Shown here: piece after piece, positions 38,703-48,087 of the stretch | How positions within the stretch are numbered: position 1 is the first letter of the stretch | Layout of the letters: each line of letters starts with the position of its first letter | Assembly (NCBI GenBank): GCA_934650975.1 | Contig: CAKUFW010000001.1 | Span: 22,564-86,563, forward strand | Length of the DNA: 64,000 bases | Reading direction: 5' to 3' | Source of the DNA: an uncultured Collinsella sp. | GTDB taxonomy: Bacteria > Actinomycetota > Coriobacteriia > Coriobacteriales > Coriobacteriaceae | The notes under the pieces: generated by a model | Databases searched by the model: none | What the model was told of the DNA's origin: nothing | What the model saw: the letters and a program-made list of their open reading frames with translations, nothing else | Translations under genes and position numbers: made by a program

Positions 38703-38910
38703 GGGCGCCTTCGGGCATCGTTTCCCGCCCTGATCTGCCTCCGCCCTCTCGAGAACTTCGGCCGCCTTGGGTGTCAGTGCGCACCCAACTCTCCTGATTG
38801 TATGCAGCTCGTCGAGGCGAGAAATCGCGCAAGCGCCCCTGTGTTATCATACGTTGTTCGGCAAGGGCGGCATCTGCCGCTAACGTGCAATCAATAGGGA
38901 GGCGTCGTCG

Positions 38911-39723
38911 GTGTCCTCACAGACTCTCGCAACCGAAAAGGCCCCGCGTCCGTATAAGAAGGACCTGCTCATCCTCGAGCAGCTCGTCACCAAGGACTTC
39001 AAGCTCAAGTACCGCCGTAGTTTCCTCGGCGTGTTGTGGAGCGTTCTCAACCCGTTGCTCATGATGATCGTCATGTCCATCGTGTTCTCTTACATGTTTG
39101 GCAGCAACGTCCCCAACTTCCCGCTCTACCTCATCGTGGGCAACGTGACGTTCTCGCTCATGAGTGACTCCACCAACGCGGCGCTCACGAGCATCATCAA
39201 CGCCGCGCCCCTGCTCAAGAAGGTTAAGGTCAACCGGTACATCTTCCCGGTGCAGAAGGTCTTGTTCGCGCTCGTGAACTTCGCTTTCTCGCTCATCGCC
39301 GTGGCCATCGTCATGCTGTTCTTCCAGGTTATGCCCACATGGCACTTCATCTGGCTGCCCCTGTGCCTGTTCTTGCTGATGCTCTTTTGCATTGGCGTAG
39401 GCATGGCCATTGGCGCGCTCTCCGTCTTCTTCCGCGACATTATCCACCTGTGGGGCGTCGTCATCATCGCGTGGACCTACCTCACGCCCATCTTCTGGGA
39501 CCTCTCCCTCCTTATCGACAAGGGTGCCCCGCACTGGATCATCATGCTGGTGAAGATAAACCCCATGTACAACTATCTCGAGTTCATGCGTGACATCTTC
39601 CTGTGGCAGCAGAACCCAACGCCCACGGTGCTCCTCATGTGCATCGCGTGGGCCATCATCGCGCTCATCATCGGTATCTTCGTGTTCAAGAAGACCGAGC
39701 ACAAGTTCATCCTCTACGTCTAA
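38911..39723 (+). CDS. wzm: Polysaccharide ABC transporter permease
   Basis: 270 residues, about six membrane helices, ABC-2 fold. The amphipathic N-terminus with DLLILEQLVTKDFKLKYRRSFLGVLWSVLNP is the signature of Wzm/TagG permeases that export undecaprenyl-linked O-antigen or teichoic-type glycans. The GTG start has AGGGAGG upstream. The gene for its ATPase partner begins 10 bases downstream. Together they would move a completed polymer made by the surrounding glycosyltransferases across the membrane. This is a second export route besides the Wzx-type flippase at 14610. Confidence 0.92.
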   Translation: MSSQTLATEKAPRPYKKDLLILEQLVTKDFKLKYRRSFLGVLWSVLNPLLMMIVMSIVFSYMFGSNVPNFPLYLIVGNVTFSLMSDSTNAALTSIINAAPLLKKVKVNRYIFPVQKVLFALVNFAFSLIAVAIVMLFFQVMPTWHFIWLPLCLFLLMLFCIGVGMAIGALSVFFRDIIHLWGVVIIAWTYLTPIFWDLSLLIDKGAPHWIIMLVKINPMYNYLEFMRDIFLWQQNPTPTVLLMCIAWAIIALIIGIFVFKKTEHKFILYV

Positions 39724-39732
39724 GGCGGAATC

Positions 39733-40488
39733 ATGGCAGACGCTACCAACACCGAGTACGCCATCGAGGTCGACGACGTCACGATGGTCTTTAACATGGC
39801 CAGCGAGCAGCTCAACTCCCTCAAGGAGTACTTCATCAAGCTCGTGCGCCACGAGTTGTTCTTCAAGGAGTTCCATGCTTTGGAGCACGTGAGCTTCAAG
39901 GTTAAGAAGGGCGAGGTCATTGGCCTGGTGGGAACCAACGGTTCTGGTAAGTCCACCATGCTCAAGATCATCGCCGGCGTGCTCGAGCCTACGAAGGGCA
40001 CCGTGACGGTTCGTGGCAACATCGCGCCCCTCATCGAGCTGGGCGCTGGTTTCGACCTCGAGCTCACCGCGCGTGAGAACATCTTCCTCAACGGTGCGCT
40101 TTTGGGTTACTCCAAGCAGTTCATGGAGGAGCACCTGGACGAGATCGTGGACTTCGCCGAACTGCGCGACTTCCTCGACATGCCCATGAAGAACTACTCA
40201 TCCGGTATGGTTGCGCGCATCGCGTTCGCCATCGCCACTGTCGTGGAGCCCGATATCCTCATCGTCGACGAGACGCTCTCCGTGGGTGACGTGTTTTTCC
40301 AGCAGAAGTGCGAGCGTCGCATCCAGAGCTTTATCGACTCGGGCAATGTGACCGTGCTGTTCGTGAGCCACTCCATCGAGCAGGTGGAGCGCATCTGCAC
40401 CTCCGCGGTGTGGATCGAGAAGGGCCACGAGCGCATGATCGGCCCGGTGGACGAGGTCTGCGCGGCTTACAAGGCGCAGTTCGACTAA
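39733..40488 (+). CDS. wzt: Polysaccharide ABC transporter ATPase
   Basis: 251 residues. Walker A GLVGTNGSGKST, signature NYSSGMVARIAFA, Walker B DILIVDETLSVGD and an H-loop SHSIEQVERIC. The length shows it has only the nucleotide-binding domain, without the C-terminal glycan-recognition domain of long Wzt proteins, so export is probably not tied to a chain-terminating cap (inference from the family). It is paired with wzm upstream and starts an unbroken run into the next GT2 gene (2-base gap). A closely similar, frameshifted copy lies at 49170. Confidence 0.93.
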   Translation: MADATNTEYAIEVDDVTMVFNMASEQLNSLKEYFIKLVRHELFFKEFHALEHVSFKVKKGEVIGLVGTNGSGKSTMLKIIAGVLEPTKGTVTVRGNIAPLIELGAGFDLELTARENIFLNGALLGYSKQFMEEHLDEIVDFAELRDFLDMPMKNYSSGMVARIAFAIATVVEPDILIVDETLSVGDVFFQQKCERRIQSFIDSGNVTVLFVSHSIEQVERICTSAVWIEKGHERMIGPVDEVCAAYKAQFD

Positions 40489-40489
40489 T

Positions 40490-41746
40490 ATGTCTGGCGC
40501 GTGCGACGAGGCGGCCGCGAGCGAGCGCCGCCCCTTCTTTTCCATTATCATGCCCTGCTATGGCGTGGCGGCTTACCTGCCCGATGCCATAGCGTGCGTC
40601 CGTGCTCAAACGTGTGCGGACTGGGAGCTCATCTGCGTTGACGACGCCTCTCCCGATAACGTGGCTAGGATCGTGGAGGCGGCCGCTGCACAAGACGCGC
40701 GTATTCGTCTTGTGCGCCACAAGGAGAACCAAGGCCTGTCCGGCGCGCGCAATACCGGCATCGCGGCGGCACGCGGCTCCTACGTATGGATGCCCGACCC
40801 AGATGACACGTACGACCCCGAGCTTCTCGAGGAGTGTCGCGCGGCCATAGCCATGGGTGCTGGTGCTCCTATGGGAGGCGTCGTCGATCCTGCGAGCTTT
40901 CCGCTTCGCCCGAATACCTCGTGCGATGTCGTCGTGTTTGGTTGTCGCGAGGAATACCGCGCTGACAACGGGGCCGTTACGGGTACGCGAGAGCTTGTGC
41001 CGGCGCTGGACGGCGCAATCTTCAACACGGATGACCTCGATGCCCCCACGTGTCACGTCGTTGCAGCGGATTCTCCTGCGGCTATCGAGCTTGCCGCGGG
41101 GCGAAGCGCGTTTCTGCTGAATCGCGACGAATACCGCTCGAGCATTCTCGACCTCGAGGAGCTCACGCTCTTCGGGTACGCTTGGAACAAGGTCTACCGC
41201 CGAGAGGTGCTCGATGGCCTCTCGTTCGAGGATGTACCGCTCATCGAGGACGTCTGCTTCAATATCGAGGTTGCGCGTCGTGTGGGTTCGGCCGCCGTGA
41301 TATGTCGTCCGCTTTATCGCTATCAGAAACGCGAGAATGTAAACCTTACGAACAAATTCGTGCCGCGCTATTACGAGGTGCACCGCAGGCGCGTGGCGGA
41401 GTTGTTCGAGCTGCTGCGCGGTTGGGGCCTGGACAGTACCGACGCTCGTTCGCGCTTGGGCTTTAGGTTTGCGCGGTATGTGCTGAGCGCCATCGAGCGC
41501 ACGTTCGACGAGCGGGCGGGCATGGACGCGGCGGCCCGCCGTGCGTTTTGCGCCGAGCTCGCGGCAGACCCTCTGTATCGTGAACTCATCGTCGAGGCTC
41601 CGGCGAGGTCGGGACGCGTCTCGCGCGCACTCCATGCCCTGCTCGCCAGGGGCAATCCGCACCTCATGCTCGCCGCGGGTCGCTGCGTGCATGTGGTGCG
41701 GGGAAGGTCTTCGCGCGCATACGCGTGCGCTAAGACGGTTGGATAG
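40490..41746 (+). CDS. Glycosyltransferase family 2
   Basis: 418 residues. PFFSIIMPCYGVAAYLPDAIACV, VDDASPDNVARIVE and the metal site WMPDPDDTYDPELLEE define the GT2 domain. An insertion between about residues 120 and 200 (GAPMGGVVDPASFPLRPN and on) is longer than in most relatives. The latter half has the FGYAWNKVYRREVLDGL and LIEDVCFNIEVARR segments seen in capsule transferases. It begins 2 bases after wzt, so it is translated with the exporter. Donor unknown. Confidence 0.87.
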   Translation: MSGACDEAAASERRPFFSIIMPCYGVAAYLPDAIACVRAQTCADWELICVDDASPDNVARIVEAAAAQDARIRLVRHKENQGLSGARNTGIAAARGSYVWMPDPDDTYDPELLEECRAAIAMGAGAPMGGVVDPASFPLRPNTSCDVVVFGCREEYRADNGAVTGTRELVPALDGAIFNTDDLDAPTCHVVAADSPAAIELAAGRSAFLLNRDEYRSSILDLEELTLFGYAWNKVYRREVLDGLSFEDVPLIEDVCFNIEVARRVGSAAVICRPLYRYQKRENVNLTNKFVPRYYEVHRRRVAELFELLRGWGLDSTDARSRLGFRFARYVLSAIERTFDERAGMDAAARRAFCAELAADPLYRELIVEAPARSGRVSRALHALLARGNPHLMLAAGRCVHVVRGRSSRAYACAKTVG

Positions 41747-41785
41747 GATGCCGCGCGGTCTGTCAGCCGCGAGAGGGGTGTATGC

Positions 41786-42847
41786 ATGAGTGCTGTTGAG
41801 AGTCGGGGCGGAAGCGCGCTGCAGCTTACCGTCGCTGTCCCTGCTTACAACGTCGAGAGCTACCTCGCGCGAGGTCTTGAGTCCTACCTCGACCCGCGAT
41901 TCGTGGGCAAGCTCGAGGTCGTCGTGGTGGACGATGGCTCTACCGACGGCACCCGTGCGCTTGCGGAGGAGTTCGCCGCGCGCAGCCATGGCGTGATCCG
42001 TGTCATCTCCAAGAAGAACGGAGGCCACGGATCGGCCGTGAACGCCGGCCTGGCCGAGGCGCGCGGGCGCTATTTCCGCGTGGTGGACGGCGACGACTGG
42101 GTGAACACGGACGGTATGGCCGAGCTACTCGAGCGTCTTGCCGACCTCGATTGCGACCTTGTGGTAGACAAGAAGCGCGAGATCGACATGGCTTCTGGCG
42201 AGGGGCGTCTGTTCCCGCTCGCCAAGGGCGTCGTCACGGGTCGTGCGCTCGACTTCTCCAGCGTTCTCACCAACGGCGACACCGTGTTCCAGATCATGAT
42301 CCACACGCTTACCGCTCGTACGGACTACCTGCGTGGTATCGGCATCCATCTGCTCGAGCACACCTTCTACGAGGACTACGAGTACGTGGTCAAGGCAAGT
42401 GTGCCCGCCTCCACCATCTGCTACCTCGATATTGAGGTGTATCAGTACCTGGTGGGCAACGAGAACCAGTCTGTGAGCCAGGCGAACTACGTGCGCCGCT
42501 GGGACGATCACGACCGCGTGGTCATGGAGCTCCTGGACTACCTTGAGCGCTGCGAGTACGGCGAGGTATGCGCCGCGAGCGGGGAGAAGCTTTCGAATGA
42601 GTCTGTCTGCTACCTGCGCGAGAAGGTCCACCTCATCGTGGACACGCACTACAACATCGCGTTGCTGTTCGATGAGGACCGCAGCCGTGGGCGTGCGCGC
42701 GCCAGGGCGTTCCGACGCGAACTGAGGCGTGCGGACATAGACCAGTGGGCGCGCGGCGAGCAGCGTTACCGTATGGCCACGCTCCTCAACCGCTTGAGCT
42801 TCTCGTACAACTCCATCATGCGCTTGGTCTCCAAGCGCCGTCACTAG
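41786..42847 (+). CDS. Glycosyltransferase family 2
   Basis: 353 residues. LQLTVAVPAYNVESYLARGLESYL, VDDGSTDGTRALAEEF, SKKNGGHGSAVNAGLAEARGRY and VVDGDDWVNTDG give a complete GT2 core with DGDD as metal site. The C-terminal 130 residues carry the YLDIEVYQYLVGNENQSVS region common in EpsJ-type enzymes. Same strand and 39 bases after the previous transferase. It probably adds one sugar of the exported polymer; specificity cannot be read. Confidence 0.88.
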   Translation: MSAVESRGGSALQLTVAVPAYNVESYLARGLESYLDPRFVGKLEVVVVDDGSTDGTRALAEEFAARSHGVIRVISKKNGGHGSAVNAGLAEARGRYFRVVDGDDWVNTDGMAELLERLADLDCDLVVDKKREIDMASGEGRLFPLAKGVVTGRALDFSSVLTNGDTVFQIMIHTLTARTDYLRGIGIHLLEHTFYEDYEYVVKASVPASTICYLDIEVYQYLVGNENQSVSQANYVRRWDDHDRVVMELLDYLERCEYGEVCAASGEKLSNESVCYLREKVHLIVDTHYNIALLFDEDRSRGRARARAFRRELRRADIDQWARGEQRYRMATLLNRLSFSYNSIMRLVSKRRH

Positions 42848-42868
42848 CACGCTACCAAGGGATGATCC

Positions 42869-44104
42869 ATGAGCCGCAAACCGCGCATAGCCATATTCAG
42901 CGCCGATGCCAAGCTTGGCCACGAGGTCAAGGGTGCCACGCGCTACACGTTCCTCGCGACGCTTCTCGTGGAGCGCGGCTTCGAAGTCGACTTCATCACG
43001 AGCGGCTTCCAGCACTGGGAGAAGCGCCAGCGTGATTTGGCGACGTTCGACACGAGTATGCACGCGTTCAACGTGAAGTTCATTGCCGAGCCGAGCTATC
43101 CCGCCAACATGTGCCCCCAGCGCATCTGGGCGCACCATGTGATGGCCAAGCGCGTGACGGCGTACTTCGATGCGGACCACGACTACGACCTCATCTACTG
43201 CCAGATTCCGCCCAACGATGTGACGCTCGCCGTGGGACGGTCCGCGAAACGCTACGGCATCCCCTTCGTGGTCGACGTGAACGACCTGTGGCCCGAGGCC
43301 TTCCGTATCGCGCTCGACGTTCCGGTGCTCTCCGACATAGCGTTCGCTCCGTTCGAGCGCCAAGCTCGCCGCGCGTACGCGTTGGCGGACGCCGTGGTGG
43401 GCACGTCCGACGAATACGCCGCGCGCCCCTTCCGCGACCGCGCCGAGGACATCCCCAAGCTCGTGGTGTACGTGGGCAACGACCTCGAGGAGTTTGACGC
43501 GGGCGCCGCTGAGAACGTCGGCTCCGTGGAAAAGCCCGAGGGCGAGGTCTGGGTTGCCTACGCGGGTAATATCTCGGCGCTCTACGACTTGGAGACGCTC
43601 GTCGAAGCTGTGGCGATAGCTGCCAAGGCGCATCCCGAGCTCAGGCTCAAGATTCTTGGCGATGGCCCCGAACGCGCATCCGTCGAGGCGGCGGTTGAGC
43701 GAACCGGGGCGCCTGCTAGGCTTTTGGGCTACATGCCGTACCGTGTCATGGCGGCTTGGCTCAAGGCGTCCGACATGGTGGTCAACTCGCTGGTGGCGAA
43801 CGCGCCCCAGAGCGTGCCCACCAAGATAGGCGATTATCTGGCCTCGGGACGCCCCATGATTAACACGTCCATGAACGTTGAGTTTCGCGAGAAGGTCGTG
43901 CGTGACGGCTTTGGCGTGAATGTTGTGCCGGGTGACGCCGAGGGGCTCGCCAGGGTGATCTGCGAGCTTGTCGAGGACGAGGCGGGACGCGCGCGCATGG
44001 GTCGCGTGGCGCGCGAGCTCGCGGCGGCACAGTTCGACCGCCCGCATTCCTATGAGGCTACCGTCGACCTCATTCGAGGTCTGATCTCCGAGCGCTCGAA
44101 GTAA
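42869..44104 (+). CDS. Glycosyltransferase family 4
   Basis: 411 residues, GT-B fold. The N-terminal half shows RIAIFSADAKLGHEVKGATR and VDVNDLWPEAFRI; the DxNDLWPE segment is typical of the WbuB/WcaI-like GT4 group. The donor side has LKILGDGPERASVEAAV and SVPTKIGDYLASGRPMI in place of the standard E-x7-E loop. It lies 21 bases after a GT2 gene and is the last intact gene of the exporter operon, followed by duplicated debris and IS remnants. Confidence 0.87.
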   Translation: MSRKPRIAIFSADAKLGHEVKGATRYTFLATLLVERGFEVDFITSGFQHWEKRQRDLATFDTSMHAFNVKFIAEPSYPANMCPQRIWAHHVMAKRVTAYFDADHDYDLIYCQIPPNDVTLAVGRSAKRYGIPFVVDVNDLWPEAFRIALDVPVLSDIAFAPFERQARRAYALADAVVGTSDEYAARPFRDRAEDIPKLVVYVGNDLEEFDAGAAENVGSVEKPEGEVWVAYAGNISALYDLETLVEAVAIAAKAHPELRLKILGDGPERASVEAAVERTGAPARLLGYMPYRVMAAWLKASDMVVNSLVANAPQSVPTKIGDYLASGRPMINTSMNVEFREKVVRDGFGVNVVPGDAEGLARVICELVEDEAGRARMGRVARELAAAQFDRPHSYEATVDLIRGLISERSK

Positions 44105-44139
44105 ACCGCACGCGGCCGCTCGTGCGCGAGGCGGATTAA

Positions 44140-44392
44140 ATGCTGAAGGCCGGCAAATAGGCCCACCTCTTTGCCAAAGTTGTGTGAGAAGGAGTACCAA
44201 CCGAACGGCGTAGGGCGGTTTACCTCGCGTTCGTGTTGTCGTTGCGATAGTCACCGAAGGTGTATTTGCTATACACATTGACTTCCCATTGCTTTTTTCG
44301 ACCTTTGCCACGGAGTCGAGGATAAAACCAGTTGCGAGGCTTAAGCCGCACAGGAACATAAACGATGCGGCGAGCATGGCGGTGGGGACACG
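44140..44392 (-). pseudogene. Chimeric duplicate of two downstream glycosyltransferase gene pieces
   Basis: 44140-44213 repeats 47812-47888 (inside the GtrB-like gene) and 44214-44392 repeats 48082-48250 or so (3' end of the next GT2 gene), with about 195 bases missing between. The two source pieces are adjacent parts of the operon, so this is a partial copy with an internal deletion. In the second piece a run of seven T at 48160 is six T here, shifting the frame before QWEVNVYSKYTFGDYRNDNTNAR, which still ends at a stop at 44220-44222. It cannot make a functional enzyme. Confidence 0.85.
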
Positions 44393-44399
44393 ATCGTTT

Positions 44400-44465
44400 T
44401 CTCACAAGCTCCGACAGATCGGCATTTATCGCGTCGTGGTCGACTGATACGATGGGTGCGGACAT
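44400..44465 (-). mobile_element. IS256-family transposase 5' remnant
   Basis: On the minus strand, an AAGGAGG site is followed by ATG 44465 and MSAPIVSVDHDAINADLSEL then VRK, which I recognise as the usual N-terminus of mutator-type transposases of this group. After about 22 residues it joins the duplicated glycosyltransferase fragment. With the C-terminal remnants at 13776 and 28685 this is a third scar of the family in the window. Short, so moderately confident. Confidence 0.6.
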
Positions 44466-44704
44466 GACTGCGCCTCCTTGGTTGTTCGAATCTCAGCAAC
44501 TCGAATCATACCGAAGGCATATGCCATGTCTTTCGTTGTCTAGATATGTCAGCTGTCCAAGTGCGCAAAAGATTTTTTGTTACCCCACAGTTTATTCTCC
44601 GTCAAAGGGAGCCTGGACTCTGTGTTCGAGGAAGTCGAGGCCCGCGAACACGGACCACTCCCTACATTAAGACGCTCTAGCCGCTCTGAAATTTGCGAGA
44701 GATA

Positions 44705-44730
44705 AAGCCGCCGTTCTTTAACGGCGGCTT
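44705..44730 (-). terminator. Terminator overlapping the end of the YfhO-like gene
   Basis: AAGCCGCCGTT (44705-44715) pairs with AACGGCGGCTT (44720-44730) around a 4-base loop. On the minus strand the stop codon of the gene (44718-44720) lies at the loop, so the stem is partly coding. The downstream minus-strand sequence is TATC, only a weak U-tract. Confidence 0.6.
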
Positions 44731-47129
44731 TTCCTGTGCCTAGCGTAAAGTCCTGCTGCGACAAGAGCGGTGGCGGTCGCCAAGCTTATTGTAAGCCCTG
44801 CAGATGCTCCCGGGGTTTTATACGTCATTACGATCTTGTTCGTGCCCTTCTGCACGTTTAGGCATGACAGGCCCTTATCGGCTGCAGGCGCTAGCTCAGC
44901 GGCGACTCCGTTGACCGTCGCGTTCCAGCCCTCATCGTACGGAACGCTCAGCAGCAAGGTTCCGTCATCTTTGGCGATGTACTCGCCTTCGATCTCGCCG
45001 TCTTCAAAAACCGTCGGAACAAACTCGCTTGCCTTAAGCTCATCGATGATTTGCTCAAAGGTATCCAGATTCAGGGCGTAAAAGACAGGCTCGTCGCCTT
45101 GCGGTATGTCGGTGTAGCCCTCTGCTGGCACCATCGCTATGTTGTGCGAGCTTGGGCTATCCAAAGTGCCCGCAATCTGGCGGATATTGTTGTCGAATCT
45201 CCAGGCCTCGTTTTGGATAGTTCGCTGGTCGATGGTGAGGGCGACAGGCCAATAGCTGCCGGCGTTCGCGTCTTTATTGATGTAGAGATATCCGATGGAT
45301 CCCGCCGGCACGGTGACGTTCCATTGCTTTGAGTTCTGACTATCCTGGATGGTTGTGGCCTCGATCTTGGCATAGAGCTCTACATTGCGGCCTAGGATTT
45401 TGCTGTACAGGTCGTTCTGCTTCTCGAAGGGGTTCGCACCGTTAAGCTCGCTATTCTTGATGTCGTCTGATGCTGCGACGCCAACGCTAAGCGAGTAAGG
45501 GTTCTCGTAGACCGTGCTCTCGGTGCCGTTTTGGGCCGTCTTGGTCGTAATGTATCCTGCGGGGGCGTGCTCGGCGATGGCGTACTTGACTCCCAGTAGA
45601 GCGTCGACGGCAAGAATGGGCTCGGCATAGCGGGTCGAAAACTCACCGACGCTGCTGTACCCAAGGGAGTTGAGCAGCGCAATTGCCTGCGGGTTATTGG
45701 CAGACGAGTACGACGACAGCTGGTTGTAGCCTAGCGCCAGGCCTTCGTTGAGGGCCGCGCTGCCGGCGCGCGTGGTCGTGCGGTCGATGCGGTAGAACGG
45801 CGCTGGATCTTCTTCTTGAATGGCCGCGAGGACATTTGTAGCGCTAGCTACATAGGTAGTGTTGGCGTCTTCGGAATAGCCTGAGTACAGTTGATTCCAT
45901 ATAACGTGGGCGTTGGCAAACAGCTCGATAACGGTAAGCGCTATCAGGGGCATGACGACGGCGGGACGATAAGCTCGCAGACATTTGGGTTGGTTCTTTA
46001 GCGTTTGCAAGGCGTAGCTTGCAGCCCATAGGGTAAAGAAGCTCAGCAAAAAGGGAGTACGCGAATAGAACCCGTTGGGAACGCGCATGCCACACCAGAT
46101 GTACTCGAGTGGGCTTAAGATGGAGCTTGCGATGAGGATGACAGTTGCGACGAGGGTTGCGATGCGTGTCTTGGCTGGGACCTTGCGGTTAAACAATAGA
46201 CTCAGTGCAAGCAGCATCATGATGATGCCACTATAGAACTGCGGTGTGTTGTGTTTGTTGCTCCACATGCAGGGGATAAAGCCCCTGACAAGCGATTTAG
46301 GACCGGTTCTGAACAGCGGGCCGAGTGCCAGAATAGGGCCGCCCTTGGCCATGGCGAGGATGGTCGGCAGGAACGTCCAAGCGGACAGGAGTAGTCCAAG
46401 CACCATGGCACCGGCGAACCGAAGTGCCCGATCGAGCATGAGCCTCCAGCTAAATCCTTCAGCGGTATTGTAATCGACAAACTCCACCAGCACGAAGATG
46501 CACAAGAACAGGATGCTAATGTATGCCGTATACCAACAGAACATGACGTTGAGCGCTGTCGCGATGATGAGTCGCGCCATCCTCTGTTTGCGAATGAGCT
46601 CGTAGCATCCGTAGGCACAGATGGGGAGAAAGATAAGACAATCAATCCAAAGCGGGTTGCGCAGATTGCTGACGGTCCAACTACAAAAGGTGAACGATGC
46701 GGAAAACAGGAATGCTGCGGGCTTTGACAGGCCAAAGCGTTTTTGCACATACCAAGCGCTGCTGATATGGACGCAGCCAAGTTTGAGCGCGCTGATGACA
46801 AATACAAAGAGCGTAAGCTTGTCTTGGGGAAACAACACGCAGAGCAGGTTGAAGGGGCTTGCGAGGTAGTAGCTGTAGAGCCCCCACGTGTTCGTACCGA
46901 GTCCCTGGGCGAAGGAGTAACGAAGATTCGCCTCGCCTAGAAGGACTCGGCGAAACCATGAGAAAAAGTCGATGTATTGATACTTGAGGTCTTCGGTCAG
47001 AAACGAGTTGTCGCCAAAGGGGTAGACGTGTCCTGCCGCGGCAAGCGCCACAAAAAGCGCGGCGGAAAACGCAAAGCAGGTTACATAGAATGCGGCGTTT
47101 ACGAGCGTGCGGTTATTGGGTCGTGTCAT
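44718..47129 (-). CDS. YfhO-family membrane glycosyltransferase
   Basis: 803 residues from ATG 47129 (GAGGA five bases upstream), overlapping the end of the upstream GtrB-like gene by 17 bases. About 13 hydrophobic helices, with an early extracytoplasmic loop GHVYPFGDNSFLTEDLKYQY and the conserved PNGFYSRTPFLLSFFTLW segment of YfhO proteins, then a soluble domain (about 500-760) and a last helix with a basic end. YfhO proteins act as GT-C type transferases that move sugars from polyprenyl phosphate to wall teichoic or lipoteichoic acids outside the membrane. The adjacent GtrB-like gene would make that donor, so this looks like a surface-glycosylation pair. The acceptor here is unknown. Confidence 0.87.
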   Translation of the reverse strand: MTRPNNRTLVNAAFYVTCFAFSAALFVALAAAGHVYPFGDNSFLTEDLKYQYIDFFSWFRRVLLGEANLRYSFAQGLGTNTWGLYSYYLASPFNLLCVLFPQDKLTLFVFVISALKLGCVHISSAWYVQKRFGLSKPAAFLFSASFTFCSWTVSNLRNPLWIDCLIFLPICAYGCYELIRKQRMARLIIATALNVMFCWYTAYISILFLCIFVLVEFVDYNTAEGFSWRLMLDRALRFAGAMVLGLLLSAWTFLPTILAMAKGGPILALGPLFRTGPKSLVRGFIPCMWSNKHNTPQFYSGIIMMLLALSLLFNRKVPAKTRIATLVATVILIASSILSPLEYIWCGMRVPNGFYSRTPFLLSFFTLWAASYALQTLKNQPKCLRAYRPAVVMPLIALTVIELFANAHVIWNQLYSGYSEDANTTYVASATNVLAAIQEEDPAPFYRIDRTTTRAGSAALNEGLALGYNQLSSYSSANNPQAIALLNSLGYSSVGEFSTRYAEPILAVDALLGVKYAIAEHAPAGYITTKTAQNGTESTVYENPYSLSVGVAASDDIKNSELNGANPFEKQNDLYSKILGRNVELYAKIEATTIQDSQNSKQWNVTVPAGSIGYLYINKDANAGSYWPVALTIDQRTIQNEAWRFDNNIRQIAGTLDSPSSHNIAMVPAEGYTDIPQGDEPVFYALNLDTFEQIIDELKASEFVPTVFEDGEIEGEYIAKDDGTLLLSVPYDEGWNATVNGVAAELAPAADKGLSCLNVQKGTNKIVMTYKTPGASAGLTISLATATALVAAGLYARHRKSRR

Positions 47130-48081
47130 CAGATTCCTCATTAGACTCTCGAATGATATAGATGGGGCGACGCTTGGTCTCCAGGTAGACCTTTGCCAGA
47201 TATTCGCCAATGATTCCCAGGCACAGAAGTTGCATGCCGCCAAACAGCGAAATGAGGCAGGCGAGTGAGGGCCATCCGCCAACGGGGTCTCCCCAAACGA
47301 GTGTTTTGACCAGGATGATGATGAATCCCAGTATGGCGATGAGGCAAAAAGCGATGCCGATGAGGACGGCAATGGAGAGCGGCGCTGTGGAAAATGCAAC
47401 GATGCCGTCGATGGAGTAGAGGAGCAGCGACCAGAAACTCCACTTGGTCTCGCCGGCTACGCGGTTGACGTTTACGTAGGGGAGCCATTTGGTTTTAAAG
47501 CCGACCCAGCCGTAAATGCCCTTGGAAAACCGGTTGTATTCGCCCATGGAGATGATGGCGTCGACCATCGGACGCTTCATGAGCCTAAAGTCGCGTGCCC
47601 CGTCAACGATGTCGGCGCTAGAAATGCGGTTGATGATCTTGTAGAACATGCGCGCACAAAACGACCTGATGGGAGGCTCGCCTTCGCGAGTGGTTCTACG
47701 CGTGGCCACGTTGTCGTAGTCTTCGGTCTGCAGGATCTTGTACATTTGGGGTAGGAGCGAGGGCGGATCTTGCATGTCGGCGTCCATGGTGGCGACATAA
47801 TCGCCCTTTGCATGCTGGAGGCCGGCAAATAGGCCCGCCTCTTTGCCAAAGTTTCGTGAAAAGGAGTACCAACGAACGGCGTAGGTGTGGTTGCAGGCGG
47901 CCTCTGCTTTCATGACAGCGATTGTTTCGTCGGCCGAGCCATCGTCGATGAGGATCGCCTCAAAGGAGACGCTTGGATCATCTTGGGCTATGGTATGGAC
48001 GACGTTGTCGAGTTCTTTAAGGAAGATAGGAAGCGATTCCTGCTCGTTGTAGCACGGCACGATGATGGAAATGAGCGGCAT
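47113..48081 (-). CDS. GT2 polyprenyl-phosphate sugar synthase (GtrB/CsbB-like)
   Basis: 322 residues. PLISIIVPCYNEQESLPIFLKEL, IDDGSADETIAV and the MDADMQDPPSLLPQM metal site, then two C-terminal membrane helices (about 230-255 and 265-300) with the loop between them and GIIGEYLAKVYLETKRRPIYI. This is the full pattern of bactoprenol glucosyl- or GlcNAc-transferases such as GtrB and CsbB, which load undecaprenyl phosphate on the cytoplasmic side. It overlaps the YfhO-like gene, matching the known CsbB-YfhO pairing. A GtcA-type flippase is not found nearby. Confidence 0.92.
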   Translation of the reverse strand: MPLISIIVPCYNEQESLPIFLKELDNVVHTIAQDDPSVSFEAILIDDGSADETIAVMKAEAACNHTYAVRWYSFSRNFGKEAGLFAGLQHAKGDYVATMDADMQDPPSLLPQMYKILQTEDYDNVATRRTTREGEPPIRSFCARMFYKIINRISSADIVDGARDFRLMKRPMVDAIISMGEYNRFSKGIYGWVGFKTKWLPYVNVNRVAGETKWSFWSLLLYSIDGIVAFSTAPLSIAVLIGIAFCLIAILGFIIILVKTLVWGDPVGGWPSLACLISLFGGMQLLCLGIIGEYLAKVYLETKRRPIYIIRESNEESDDTTQ

Positions 48082-48087
48082 GGCGGT

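Noticed and set aside
42125-44377. A 750-codon minus-strand open frame opposite the GT2 and GT4 genes
   Set aside because: Only its first 27 codons are real (duplicated glycosyltransferase end); the rest is antisense of well-supported genes.
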